DNA of 64,000 bases from Galbibacter sp048266365 (lineage in GTDB: Bacteria; Bacteroidota; Bacteroidia; Flavobacteriales; Flavobacteriaceae): positions 1-64,000 of the forward strand of contig NZ_JBLWZP010000007.1 of assembly GCF_048266365.1 (NCBI RefSeq), written 5' to 3'. The translations under genes were made by a program, and so were the position numbers. Under the pieces are notes generated by a model. The model did not search any database. It was not told where the DNA came from and saw only the letters and a list, made by a program, of their open reading frames with translations. Below are positions 15,513 to 24,476 of the stretch, piece by piece; the stretch's first letter is position 1, and each line of letters begins with the position of its first letter.

Positions 15513-16865
15513 ATGGTTCCATTTAAGCTTAGTGATAAATTAATTGAAGAAATAGAACTCTTGATTGAAAGTAAGTCCGATTCGGCCTTGCGATCAAAGA
15601 TGGAGGATTTTCACTATGCTGATATTGCGGAGATTATAAATGAGCTCAATTTTGACGAGGCTACATACATCATCAAGTTACTCGATAGTGAGAAAACCTC
15701 TGAGGTTCTTACTGAATTAGATGAGAATATCAGGGAGCAAATTCTTGGAAATCTATCGGCTAAGGAAATCGCTGATGAGATCAGCGAATTGGACACCGAT
15801 GATGCGGCGGATATCATAGCTGAACTTCCTGAGGATCGGGTGAATGAAATTATCGCCCAAATCGATGATAAGGAACACGCCCGTGACATTGTGGAACTTC
15901 TGCGTTATGATGAAGATACGGCAGGGGGACTCATGGCCAAGGAATTAGTAAAGGTGAATGAAAATTGGAATGTCCTAACCTGTGTCAAAGAAATGCGAAG
16001 ACAGGCGGAAAACGTTACCAGAGTACATTCTATTTATGTGGTAGACAACGATGAAAAATTAAAAGGACGATTATCTTTAAAGGATTTATTGACCACCTCT
16101 ACAAAGGCTCAGATCAATAGTGTTTATATCCCCAAGGTAGATTATGTCACGGTACATGACAAGGCAGAAGATGTTGCTCGATTGATGTCTAAGTACGATT
16201 TAGAGGCTATACCGGTAATTGATGAATTAGGTCGATTAGTGGGAAGAATTACCATTGATGATATCGTAGATGTTATCAAAGAAGAAGCTGAAAAGGATTA
16301 TCAATTAGCAGCGGGTATTACGCAAGATGTAGAGGCGGATGACGACGTTTGGGTTCACACTAAGGCCCGTCTACCATGGTTGTTAATTGGAATGTTTGGC
16401 GGTTTGGGAGCAGCAAGTATTATCGGTAGCTTTGAAGGTGCAATGGCAAATCCTATTTTACTCAGTTTTGTGCCTTTGATACAAGCAACGGCAGGTAATA
16501 TGGGTGTTCAATCCTCTGCTATCGTTGTACAGGGTTTGGCTAACGATACTATACGAGGAGAGCTCATCAAGCGACTAGGGAAAGAATTTGTTCTTGGATT
16601 AATTAATGGCTGTGCTATAGCCTTGGTGGTTTTGATTATCAGTCACTTCTTATTTCAGACATCATATTTAGTGTCAGCTACCATAGGAGTAGCATTGATC
16701 GCGGTGATTATTATTGCAGCATTGGTAGGGACCTTCGTCCCAATATTTTTGGATAAAAGAGGTATAGACCCGGCAGTAGCGACAGGTCCTTTTATAACCA
16801 CAAGTAATGATGTTTTTGGAATTTTGATCTACTTTTCCATTGCGAAATTAATCCTCGGTTTCTGA
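15513..16865 (+). CDS. mgtE: Magnesium transporter MgtE
   Basis: A 450-residue Mg2+ channel/transporter. The cytosolic N domain of helical repeats (about residues 1-130, with LDTDDAADIIAELPEDR) is followed by two CBS domains (about 130-260, with VHSIYVVDN and LEAIPVIDELGRLVGRITIDD). A membrane domain of five helices follows from about 290, with the pore sequence PLIQATAGNMGVQSSAI and the late RGIDPAVATGPFITTSND. The N and CBS domains sense cytosolic Mg2+ and gate the pore. It lies 56 bases after rsmA and is probably transcribed with it. Confidence 0.96.
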   Translation: MVPFKLSDKLIEEIELLIESKSDSALRSKMEDFHYADIAEIINELNFDEATYIIKLLDSEKTSEVLTELDENIREQILGNLSAKEIADEISELDTDDAADIIAELPEDRVNEIIAQIDDKEHARDIVELLRYDEDTAGGLMAKELVKVNENWNVLTCVKEMRRQAENVTRVHSIYVVDNDEKLKGRLSLKDLLTTSTKAQINSVYIPKVDYVTVHDKAEDVARLMSKYDLEAIPVIDELGRLVGRITIDDIVDVIKEEAEKDYQLAAGITQDVEADDDVWVHTKARLPWLLIGMFGGLGAASIIGSFEGAMANPILLSFVPLIQATAGNMGVQSSAIVVQGLANDTIRGELIKRLGKEFVLGLINGCAIALVVLIISHFLFQTSYLVSATIGVALIAVIIIAALVGTFVPIFLDKRGIDPAVATGPFITTSNDVFGILIYFSIAKLILGF

Positions 16866-16993
16866 GGAAGTTAACCTTTACCGAATTTTCACGCATTTTA
16901 GATGATAATTTTCGGTATCTCCCTTATATTAAGTTTTTTTGTACAGAACTATATTCCTTAATTGGCGTATATTTGTGATTTTATACTTCTAGA

Positions 16994-17470
16994 ATGGGTG
17001 GTATTAGTAAGAATGAACGTAGTGAAATTCAGGTTAGGCAGAATACCCTAGAGTTATATACAATTAGTATTAAGCTAAAAGAGACCTATAATGAATGTCA
17101 GTATTATATGTCATTCAAAGATTTGAAAACCTTCTATGAGACTAGTTTCTTCACGAAATCAAAATTCTGTGACCAACTTCATGACCATATCAAAGCCAAT
17201 AACCCTCTCGATCTTTTCTTGCCTAAAGTTAAAAGCATCTATTATATTACCTTCATTACTTTTTGCTTGATTTTTAAATCAAAAGAAATAGAGTACTTAT
17301 TGAATAAGGCATTGCAACTTGAGGAAAAGAGTGCTGAAATTCTAAAGCGAATTAACAAACTGGATCAAGGTAAGGGCGGAGCCAGTATAGAAGAATTCAT
17401 CAAAAGCCATTCCGAGCAACAGCCTGCGCATCTCAATGCTCTAAGAAAAATGATCAACACATATTATTAA
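16994..17470 (+). CDS. Hypothetical protein, 158 residues
   Basis: Not recognised. The protein is basic and helical, with many Lys/Glu/Tyr and Leu residues, one moderately hydrophobic stretch (SIYYITFITFCLIF, about residues 82-95) and no signal peptide. The middle segment LEEKSAEILKRINKL could form a short coiled coil. It starts with ATG at 16994. TATATTTG at 16968-16975 looks like a -7 promoter element, although the TTTG upstream at 16938 is 26 bases away, longer than usual. It ends 65 bases before the dehydrogenase gene. Coding is supported by the length and reading-frame fit, not by family recognition. Confidence 0.55.
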   Translation: MGGISKNERSEIQVRQNTLELYTISIKLKETYNECQYYMSFKDLKTFYETSFFTKSKFCDQLHDHIKANNPLDLFLPKVKSIYYITFITFCLIFKSKEIEYLLNKALQLEEKSAEILKRINKLDQGKGGASIEEFIKSHSEQQPAHLNALRKMINTYY

Positions 17471-17535
17471 ATCGCATTACCGTTTTTAGCCGTAAAAGTT
17501 AATACTTTTGTAGTCAGATTTTAAATTACATTATT

Positions 17536-18477
17536 GTGAAAATATTGCATTTGGATGAGAACCATCCGTTACTTATAAAAGGACTTGAAGCTCTAGGTTA
17601 TGAAAATCATACCGATTTCAAATCCTCAAAAGAAGACATCCTTTCCAAAATAGGAGATTACGAGGGATTGATCATTCGCAGTCGTATACCCGTTGATGCT
17701 CAGTTTTTAACCATGGCGACAAAACTTAAGTTTATAGGTCGTGTTGGTGCAGGTTTAGAGAATATTGATGTTGAAAAAGCACAAGAATTAAACATCCGAC
17801 TTTTTAATGCTCCGGAAGGCAATAGAAACGCCGTCGGAGAGCAAGCTCTGGGAATGTTGTTATCCTTGCTTAATCACCTTAATCGCGTCGATAAGGAGGT
17901 TAGAGAAGGTGTTTGGAAAAGAGAAGAAAATCGAGGAATCGAAATCGAAGGAAAGACCGTTGGTATTATTGGGTACGGGAATATGGGTAAAGCCTTTGCA
18001 AAGAAACTTAAAGGTTTTGACTGTGAAGTTATCTGTTATGATATCCAAGGAGGTGTCGGTGATGAGAATGCACGACAAGTTGGAATTATGGAATTTAAAA
18101 AGCGTGTAGATATACTTAGTTTACACACCCCACAAACTCCCAAGACCGTCAATATGATCAATGCTGAATTTGTGGATGGATTTCATAAGCCTTTTTGGTT
18201 GATCAACACCGCTAGAGGAAAGAGTGTCGTTACACAAGATTTAGTGGATGCTTTAAAATCAGGAAAAATTTTAGGTGCAGGTTTGGACGTTTTGGAATAT
18301 GAAAAAGCATCATTTGAAAATTTATTTGGTGATGATATGCCAGAAGCATTTCAATATTTAATTCAGGCTGACAATGTGCTGTTGAGTCCACATATTGCTG
18401 GTTGGACCATAGAGAGTAAGATTAAACTATCTCAAACTATTTTGGATAAAATCACCCAAGAGTTCTCATTGAATTAG
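17536..18477 (+). CDS. D-2-hydroxyacid dehydrogenase (phosphoglycerate dehydrogenase-like)
   Basis: A 313-residue NAD-dependent dehydrogenase. The Rossmann motif is GIIGYGNMG (from Gly143). The catalytic set expected for this family is present: Arg227 in NTARGK, Glu254 in VLEYEK and His286 in SPHIAGWT. Sequence style (RSRIPVDAQFL, FIGRVGAGLENID) is close to 3-phosphoglycerate dehydrogenases that lack the ACT regulatory domain, so serine synthesis is plausible. Other 2-hydroxyacid substrates cannot be excluded. The start is GTG at 17536. It is not next to serC in this window. Confidence 0.88.
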   Translation: MKILHLDENHPLLIKGLEALGYENHTDFKSSKEDILSKIGDYEGLIIRSRIPVDAQFLTMATKLKFIGRVGAGLENIDVEKAQELNIRLFNAPEGNRNAVGEQALGMLLSLLNHLNRVDKEVREGVWKREENRGIEIEGKTVGIIGYGNMGKAFAKKLKGFDCEVICYDIQGGVGDENARQVGIMEFKKRVDILSLHTPQTPKTVNMINAEFVDGFHKPFWLINTARGKSVVTQDLVDALKSGKILGAGLDVLEYEKASFENLFGDDMPEAFQYLIQADNVLLSPHIAGWTIESKIKLSQTILDKITQEFSLN

Positions 18478-18615
18478 GACCTAATTTATTGCAGGATCAA
18501 GGCTGAATTCCGCTCTTTTGTAAGCCTTAAAATCAGAAAACCAGCTTGTATTACAAAGCTAGATAGCGCGATGTCTATCAGGTGTAGAGCCCTTATTATG
18601 GTTAATCTTCTTTTT

Positions 18616-18648
18616 TTTGTTAAAGTAGCTACTTTTTTAGTAAATTAG
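18616..18648 (+). promoter_or_regulatory. Candidate promoter of the TM2 protein gene
   Basis: TTTG (18616-18619) is followed after 21 bases by TAAATTAG (18641-18648), one mismatch from TAnnTTTG. It lies about 30 bases before the ATG at 18678. Confidence 0.45.
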
Positions 18649-18677
18649 TCTGAATTAACCAATCTAAACATTGTATT

Positions 18678-19052
18678 ATGAGCGAGAACGATAAGGACTT
18701 TGACGAAAAAGCAAAAGATTTTGCAAACAAGACCAGCGAAAGCGCGAAACAATCAGCAAATGAATTTACCGAAGGTATGAAAGATACTTTTGGTGGAAGT
18801 GATAATAAAAAAGTATTGGCAGGAATTCTAGCCATTGTTTTTGGAGCATTCGGGATTCATAAATTTATTCTTGGATATAACAAAGAAGGGATCATAATGT
18901 TAGCCGTTACGCTAATTTTAGGAGGTATTACCTGTGGTTTTGGAGTGGGTTTACCTATGATAGTTGGATTGATCGAGGGTATCATTTACCTTACCAAATC
19001 AGACGAAGAGTTTTATGCCACCTATCAAGTTGGTAGAAAACCATGGTTCTAA
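18678..19052 (+). CDS. TM2 domain-containing membrane protein
   Basis: A 124-residue protein. The first ~42 residues are charged and helical (KDFDEKAKDFANKTSESAKQ style). The TM2 domain follows: a first helix VLAGILAIVFGAFGIHKFILGY, a turn, and a second helix in IIMLAVTLILGG, ending in a Gly-rich helix GFGVGLPMIVGLIEGIIYL. The G.HKF..G motif is characteristic of TM2 proteins. It should be in the inner membrane. No biochemical role is established for bacterial members. It appears to be a single-gene transcript. Confidence 0.88.
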   Translation: MSENDKDFDEKAKDFANKTSESAKQSANEFTEGMKDTFGGSDNKKVLAGILAIVFGAFGIHKFILGYNKEGIIMLAVTLILGGITCGFGVGLPMIVGLIEGIIYLTKSDEEFYATYQVGRKPWF

Positions 19053-19149
19053 ATTAAATCAATCACGCTCTGCTTTACCACTGGGAGTTGATTGCACAGA
19101 CAGCTAATTAATCCCCCAAACGACCAATTTGGTATCAGATGAATATTTT

Positions 19150-19461
19150 ATGGGGTTTACGAAAATAGCAGCTCATTCTATGGAGCAAAACGAACTATCA
19201 AAAACGTTTAAGGCCTTAGGACACCCTGCCCGGATTGCAATTCTACATTTTATTAGTTCGAATCCGGGTTGCATCTGTAATGATATGGTGAAGGAAATAG
19301 ATCTAGCTCAAGCTACAATTTCTCAGCACCTTGTGGAACTAAGAAAGGCAGCTTTGATTATAAGTTCCCAACAGGGAAAAAGGACTTGTTATACCATTAA
19401 TATTGATAAACTCTACGAGGTTAAACAACTCATGGGTACTTTTTTTCAGGAGCCTGGCTAA
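19150..19461 (+). CDS. ArsR-family winged-helix transcriptional regulator
   Basis: A DNA-binding regulator of about 103 residues. The recognition helix region is LAQATISQHLVELRKAALI, preceded by LSKTFKALGHPARIAILHFI and followed by the wing (QGKRTCYTINIDKL). A CIC pair at the start of the metal-site helix (GCICNDMV) recalls the CxC thiol site of arsenic/cadmium sensors in this family, so a metal or redox signal is possible. The start is placed at ATG 19150; a TTG seven codons upstream is less likely. No ars gene is next to it, and the downstream gene is convergent, so its target is elsewhere or itself. Confidence 0.85.
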   Translation: MGFTKIAAHSMEQNELSKTFKALGHPARIAILHFISSNPGCICNDMVKEIDLAQATISQHLVELRKAALIISSQQGKRTCYTINIDKLYEVKQLMGTFFQEPG

Positions 19462-19480
19462 AGGTGCTTTGTAATAACCG

Positions 19481-21307
19481 TTAGGAATTATGGTTTTGGT
19501 TCTTTAGTTCCTCCATATGCTTGCGTTCCAGTTCTGCCTGGAATTCCTCCATTACAGGTTTTACGGTACTTTCCGGAAGATCCGCAATTTTGATATACAT
19601 CAAACCATCCACTGAATTGTTAAACAAAGGATCCACATTAAAGGCTACTACCTTTGCGTTTTGTTTAATGTATTTTTTGATAAGTACAGGTAGGCGAAGA
19701 CTCCCTGGCTCTACTTCATCAATTAAACGATCAAACTTATTAAGATCCGATGCGGTTTCGTCAAAGACAAACTCCTTATCAGCATCTTTTAATTTCACTT
19801 TAAATTCCTTTTTAGGACGAACATATTGCGCTACATATGGATCCCAGTAGTGGGATTTCATAAACTCAATCATTAGGGATTTAGAGAAGTTTGTAAATTG
19901 ATTACTAATGCTTACTCCTCCAATGAGATATTTGTGCTCCGGGTGTCGAAGTGTGGTGTGTACAATACCTTTCCACAATAGGAATAAAGGCATTGGTTTT
20001 TGTTGGTAATCACTTACAATAAAAGCCCTTCCCATTTCGATGGACTCACTCATCATGCGATAGAGTTCCGGCTCAAATTTAAACAGATCTTGGAGGTAAA
20101 AACCATCGATACCGCGGGATTCAAAAATTTGAGAGCCCAATCCCATACGATAAGCACCTACAATTGCATTTTCCTGATTATCCCACAAGAATAGATGGTG
20201 GTAATACAGATCAAATTCATCCAAATCAATGGCGCGATTGGTACCTTCTCCTACGGCTCTAAATGTGATTTCTCTCAATCGACCTATCTCCCTGATGATA
20301 TGAGGCATCTTTTGTGCTGTAGCTAGAAAGACCTCGTAATTTTTACTTTGGAACAAGCGAAGATCCTCCTCTCGGAGTTTATCTACATCTTGCGCCATTA
20401 GAGCCTTGTCTATCGGGGTGATGATTTCTTTAGGCGACCTCGGGAATTTAAGACTGGTGGTTACCTTGTCAAACAATCGATCCTGTTCATCGTAGGAGTT
20501 AGAAAGCATATAGGTCTTCTTCCTTATGAATTCTGTGAATTCTGGAAGGTTATCAAATTCCTGTTGTGATTCTACATTAATTGGCCTTCCTATACGTACT
20601 CGAATAACTCTATTTCTTTGGGTGAGTAACTCAGAAGGTAATTTAGCTGTTCTTAGGTTGTCACTTATATTGGATAAACGGTAAAAAAGTTTGCTGTTCT
20701 TGGCGTGGAAATAAATCGGAACAATGGGTACTTCTGCTTTTTTCATCAGCTTCATCGCCGCCGGTTCCCACGGCTTGTCTACTACCATGTTACCATCTCG
20801 GTATGTCGATACCTCACCAGCTGGGAATATCCCTAATGGATGTCCTTGTTGCAGGTGCGCCAAAGCTTGCTTAAAACCACTAATGCTACTCTTGGCATCC
20901 TTATGAGATTCAAAAGGATTGACCGGCATGATATAAGGTTTTAAAGGAACAATACGGTGCAATAAAAAATTGGCGATGATTTTATAATCAGAACGATGTT
21001 CCAAAAGTAATTTCAATAATAGGATCCCGTCGATCCCACCCAAAGGGTGGTTGGAAACTGTGATGTATGCACCATCCTTCGGAAGTCGTTTAAAGTCCTC
21101 CTCGGGAATTTCAAAGTTAATTTCAAATTCCTCAAGTATGGAATTTAAAAAATGCATGTCTTTTTTATCCTTGTGTTTATCGTAGACGGAATTCAGTGTC
21201 GATAGATTTAACACCTTCATCAATATCCATCCACTTAAGGTTCCCAAGGCTCCAAACTTGTCTGCCTTTATAACCTGAGCGACCTCTTTTGCACTTACCA
21301 ACCCCAT
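19481..21307 (-). CDS. Fused acyltransferase, OlsF/GlsF-like amino-lipid synthase
   Basis: A 608-residue two-domain protein. Residues ~60-270 form a lysophospholipid-type acyltransferase with NHPLGGIDG (His87) and IFPAGEVST, the O-acyltransferase (OlsA-like) part. Residues ~300-520 match the GNAT-like N-acyltransferase (OlsB-like) part, with GRLREITFRAVGEG, YRMGLG and ESIEMGRAFI. Such fusions (OlsF in Serratia and Flavobacterium johnsoniae; related to GlsF) make ornithine or glycine amino-lipids of the membrane. The substrate here cannot be told from sequence. A -7 element TATATTTG (minus, 21340-21333) lies about 25 bases before the ATG. Often annotated simply as a lysophospholipid acyltransferase or hemolysin. 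Confidence 0.82.
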   Translation of the reverse strand: MGLVSAKEVAQVIKADKFGALGTLSGWILMKVLNLSTLNSVYDKHKDKKDMHFLNSILEEFEINFEIPEEDFKRLPKDGAYITVSNHPLGGIDGILLLKLLLEHRSDYKIIANFLLHRIVPLKPYIMPVNPFESHKDAKSSISGFKQALAHLQQGHPLGIFPAGEVSTYRDGNMVVDKPWEPAAMKLMKKAEVPIVPIYFHAKNSKLFYRLSNISDNLRTAKLPSELLTQRNRVIRVRIGRPINVESQQEFDNLPEFTEFIRKKTYMLSNSYDEQDRLFDKVTTSLKFPRSPKEIITPIDKALMAQDVDKLREEDLRLFQSKNYEVFLATAQKMPHIIREIGRLREITFRAVGEGTNRAIDLDEFDLYYHHLFLWDNQENAIVGAYRMGLGSQIFESRGIDGFYLQDLFKFEPELYRMMSESIEMGRAFIVSDYQQKPMPLFLLWKGIVHTTLRHPEHKYLIGGVSISNQFTNFSKSLMIEFMKSHYWDPYVAQYVRPKKEFKVKLKDADKEFVFDETASDLNKFDRLIDEVEPGSLRLPVLIKKYIKQNAKVVAFNVDPLFNNSVDGLMYIKIADLPESTVKPVMEEFQAELERKHMEELKNQNHNS

Positions 21308-21332
21308 TTAGTATTGTATTAACATATGCATA

Positions 21333-21340
21333 CAAATATA
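21333..21340 (-). promoter_or_regulatory. Candidate -7 promoter element of the OlsF/GlsF-like gene
   Basis: The minus strand reads TATATTTG, an exact match to TAnnTTTG, 25 bases before the ATG at 21307. No clear TTG lies at the expected -33 distance. Confidence 0.4.
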
Positions 21341-21851
21341 GAAAAAGAATGGTTGTAGATAAGTTCATTCTTTGAAAGAGTAAATTATTTATCAACTATG
21401 TTGGAAATTGAATTTTTCTGATCATGCAAATATTATTCAAAAATGTAAACTATAGTTAGAATATATTCATAGGTTTTTGCTCAGCTGACCGGATAAAATA
21501 ACAAAGTGATCTTAATAGAATTTAATGATGGTTCATTTATAAAAAATATGAGAGAAGAATGTAACCAACTTTGCTAATTCTAAAATTAGAATTATCTTTG
21601 CACGCCCTATGAAATAAGGTGTTTAGCTTACTAAAGGTCTTTATCGACCACAGGTTAAATAAATCGTCAAACAACCCGTTTTCACCTCTTATCGCCTACT
21701 ATAATCTTGGTGCTCCATTGTTATACCGACTTAAAAATTAGGTCATGTTTCGATTTTATTCTAATCGTTAATGTGTAGATAAAAATCGATTAATGGGTCT
21801 GTTGACTTACGTGTTGTTTTATTAAAAATGTTTAACAATTTATAATTAAAA
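21341..21851. other. 511-base gap with a strong promoter and a long leader
   Basis: No gene is visible. The left part is AT-rich without clear signals. A strong promoter sits at 21570-21600. From the predicted start near 21608, about 245 bases of leader precede the lipoprotein ATG at 21852. Within the leader are a hairpin GACTTA/TAGGTC (21728-21744) and segments that can pair in alternative ways: CGATTTTAT at 751-759, TAATCG at 762-767 and ATAAAAATCGATTA at 779-792 (all plus 21000). It may be a regulatory 5' UTR or hold a separate small RNA; neither is proven. Confidence 0.45.
21570..21600 (+). promoter_or_regulatory. Strong Bacteroidota promoter upstream of a lipoprotein gene
   Basis: TTTG (21570-21573) and TATCTTTG (21593-21600) are separated by 19 bases, an exact match to the phylum consensus and spacing. 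An inverted repeat CTAATTCTAAAATTAGAATTAT-like stretch occupies the spacer, which could be an operator. The predicted start is near 21608. Confidence 0.65.
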
Positions 21852-22586
21852 ATGAAAAAATTAGTTTTAGTTTTAGCCATCGCGATGGCAGCTTGTAGTT
21901 CAGATGGAGATAATTTTATTGAAGATGTTGGTCCTACAGTAAAAAAGGTTACATTGAATACTGAGGTAATAATGGCAAGTGAAACCAATCCAATCATGCA
22001 GCGTAAAGCAACGTGTGATTTTCCAGCCTTGTATGAGCACACTGTTCCAAGTACTTTCAATGTTTATTTTATCCCAACTGATATTGTTTCGGCAACTATT
22101 ACATACACAAATGTTGAAGCGGGAAAGAGAGTTTTTGAACTTCCGGCCATGAAGTATAGAGTGGTCGTGACAAATAGCGAAGTTCAGCATCGTTATCAGT
22201 TGCCTCAATCTTCGGATGTATTACTTCTTTTTGGTGAAAATACAGTTGATTTTACGACAATCGAAAATGTGGATGTAGAGGTTACCAATGATTATGCGAG
22301 TATCATGGTTGTGAAAAACAAAGCCATTACTTCAGCTCCGATATTTGGTTCGATTACTTTAGCTGATTTGGGAACTTACTATAACATCTATATGAGAAAT
22401 GGTGAAGGCGGGGCAATCATCGGAGATCTGGGTATTAACAATTGGACGTACAGATCATCAGTTTCTGTGATGCCAAATGAGGTTCATCGATTTATGATCT
22501 GTGCAGAAGATGGGTTAAATATTATTGTAGATAGTAATATTCTTACTGCTGTAACTAGTACGATTATTGATCGTAAAAAGGCTTAA
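21852..22586 (+). CDS. Putative surface lipoprotein, unknown function
   Basis: A 244-residue protein with a lipoprotein signal (MKKLVLVLAIAMAAC, Cys15, then SSDGDN). The rest is beta-rich and without a family match I recognise. One pair of Cys residues (CDF near residue 56 and ICAEDG near 217) could form a disulfide. The gene is monocistronic, driven by the promoter at 21570 with an unusually long leader, and ends at a strong hairpin shared with the convergent aspartate kinase. Localisation by the lipoprotein pathway is well supported; the role is not known. Confidence 0.7.
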   Translation: MKKLVLVLAIAMAACSSDGDNFIEDVGPTVKKVTLNTEVIMASETNPIMQRKATCDFPALYEHTVPSTFNVYFIPTDIVSATITYTNVEAGKRVFELPAMKYRVVVTNSEVQHRYQLPQSSDVLLLFGENTVDFTTIENVDVEVTNDYASIMVVKNKAITSAPIFGSITLADLGTYYNIYMRNGEGGAIIGDLGINNWTYRSSVSVMPNEVHRFMICAEDGLNIIVDSNILTAVTSTIIDRKKA

Positions 22587-22620
22587 TAAATGCATTAGTT
22601 ATAAAAATAGCAAACCATAA

Positions 22621-22667
22621 AAGCCTAAATCTTATAAGATATCTTATGAGATTTAGGCTTTTTCTTT
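22621..22667. terminator. Bidirectional terminator between convergent genes
   Basis: AAGCCTAAATCT (22621-22632) pairs perfectly with AGATTTAGGCTT (22649-22660), and the inner part continues as an almost perfect palindrome around TAAGATATCTTA. T residues follow on the plus strand. It serves the lipoprotein gene and possibly the aspartate kinase gene from the other side. Confidence 0.85.
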
Positions 22668-22687
22668 CTTTGAACGTTTAATGCTTT

Positions 22688-23938
22688 TTATTTTACTACT
22701 AGTTGAACAGTTTGTTGGGTTCTTTGTTCTACCAGCACTTCTTTTCCGTTTTGAAGTGAATTAATCGCTTGATCGTCAAAGTGTCTGATGGTATATAAAG
22801 AAACATCTTCGTAATGGGTGACTTTAAACTTGGATTTAAGTGTATTTAAAAGGTCATCCAATTGATTGAATTTGTTGTCAACACAAACAGAAAAACTAAT
22901 GGCAGAATTCTGAATTAAATCTACTTTCATTCTATTGTCATGGAATAATTTGAATATTTCACTAATATTCTCTTCTACAATAAATGAAAAATCTAATGAA
23001 GATAATTTCATAAGTACCAGTCCTTTCTTAACGATAAAGCATGGTATTTTAGGAGAAATACTTTCGCCTTTCATTACTGCTGTTCCGTCCGCAGTTGGAT
23101 TGGCAAAGGATTTCACGTATAAGGGTATTTCTTTACGTTGTAGTGGCTGTAATGTTTTTGGATGTATAACTGAAGCTCCGTAAAAGGCAAGTTCGATAGC
23201 CTCTCTATAGGAGATCTTATTTAACAATTCAGCATTTTCAAAATACCTGGGATCAGCATTAAGCACCCCCGGAACGTCTTTCCAAATGGTTACAGAATCC
23301 GCATTGAGGCAGTAGGCGAAAATAGCAGCCGTGTAATCGGAGCCTTCTCGACCTAGTGTTGTTGTGAAATTATTGTCATCACTACCTAAAAATCCTTGGG
23401 TTACATTGAGCTGCTTTTGATCCACATTTTCGGTGATGCACCTCTGAGTATGTTCCCAGTTTACAGTACCTTCACGATAGTTGTCATTGGTCTTTATACA
23501 ATCTCTGACATCAAGCCAGGTATTTTTCATTCCGCATTTATCCAGATATGCACTGATGATGCTGGTTGAAATAAGTTCACCATAGCCCACTACCTGGTCA
23601 TACACAAAGCTGTATTTAGGGGATTTATTCCAAGCCAAAAATCCCTTTACTTGTTCGAATAAATCATTTATCCTGGAAAAAATAGGATGCTGCTTAGTTT
23701 CAAAAAGCTCTAAGGCTACATTGTAGTGATAATCATATATGGTATCGAAACTTTCTTGAAGCTTGGTCTTATCTTCAAAGTAATTCTTAACCACCAATTC
23801 CATGGCGTTAGTTGTTTTTCCCATTGCCGAGACTACCAAAAGTGTATTTTGATGACCGACAGTTTCTAAGACCTTGACTACATTTTGTATTCCGGATGCG
23901 TCTTGAACCGAAGCACCTCCAAATTTGAAAATTCTCAT
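22688..23938 (-). CDS. Aspartate kinase
   Basis: Aspartokinase phosphorylates aspartate, the first step toward lysine, threonine, methionine and diaminopimelate. The N-terminal kinase domain shows MRIFKFGGASVQDA, VVSAMGKTTNAM, GYGELISTSI, TLGREGSDYTAA and KDVPGVLNADPR. Two ACT-like regulatory segments follow (about residues 300-416: VLMKLSSLDFSFIVEE, VDLIQNSAISFSVCVD). At 416 residues it is a monofunctional form. Its ATG overlaps the stop of the GNAT gene upstream (ATGA at 23935-23938), indicating one transcript and coupled translation. Confidence 0.94.
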   Translation of the reverse strand: MRIFKFGGASVQDASGIQNVVKVLETVGHQNTLLVVSAMGKTTNAMELVVKNYFEDKTKLQESFDTIYDYHYNVALELFETKQHPIFSRINDLFEQVKGFLAWNKSPKYSFVYDQVVGYGELISTSIISAYLDKCGMKNTWLDVRDCIKTNDNYREGTVNWEHTQRCITENVDQKQLNVTQGFLGSDDNNFTTTLGREGSDYTAAIFAYCLNADSVTIWKDVPGVLNADPRYFENAELLNKISYREAIELAFYGASVIHPKTLQPLQRKEIPLYVKSFANPTADGTAVMKGESISPKIPCFIVKKGLVLMKLSSLDFSFIVEENISEIFKLFHDNRMKVDLIQNSAISFSVCVDNKFNQLDDLLNTLKSKFKVTHYEDVSLYTIRHFDDQAINSLQNGKEVLVEQRTQQTVQLVVK

Positions 23939-24417
23939 GAATTCTTAGTAATAAAATTTTTTATTCCGTTTTCGTCCATTTGAACGGTATCCCAATCGCT
24001 TAGAACTAATGCGCCATTTTTTTTATAAAATTCAACCGCTGTTTCGTTCCAATTAAGAACCACCCATTCAATACGTCTCACGCCTTGCTCAGCTCCATAA
24101 GCAATTACTTCTTTAAATAAAGCACTTCCCAATCCTAATCCTCGTTTGCTTTGGCGTACAACCAAGTCCTCCAGGTGAAGGGTTCTTCCTTTCCAGGTCG
24201 AATAACGGGGGTAGAACAAGGCAATCCCATCGATGTTCCCATCCAATTCCGCAACAAAGCATTTGAATAATGGATGTTCTGAGAAGCCATCCCTTTCGAG
24301 ATCCTCTACGCTGATCTCCACGGCATCTGCTTCCTTTTCAAATATGGCCAACTCCTGAATAAGTTCAAGAACTTGACTCATATCACTTTTTATGGCTATG
24401 CGAATAGTGTGTTTCAT
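23935..24417 (-). CDS. GNAT-family N-acetyltransferase
   Basis: A 160-residue acetyl-CoA-dependent acetyltransferase. The acetyl-CoA-binding motif A is VRQSKRGLGLGSALF (Q/RxxGxG/A type), preceded by the strand LHLEDLVV and followed by VLNWNETAVEFYKKNGA. This layout resembles diamine/spermidine acetyltransferase-like GNATs, but the substrate cannot be assigned. It lies directly upstream of aspartate kinase with a 4-base overlap. About 110 bases separate its start from the divergent fbp gene. Confidence 0.9.
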   Translation of the reverse strand: MKHTIRIAIKSDMSQVLELIQELAIFEKEADAVEISVEDLERDGFSEHPLFKCFVAELDGNIDGIALFYPRYSTWKGRTLHLEDLVVRQSKRGLGLGSALFKEVIAYGAEQGVRRIEWVVLNWNETAVEFYKKNGALVLSDWDTVQMDENGIKNFITKNS

Positions 24418-24476
24418 ATCTGTTACAAATATAACTTAAAGTTATAATTACATAAAAATGATTTTTAACGAAAACG

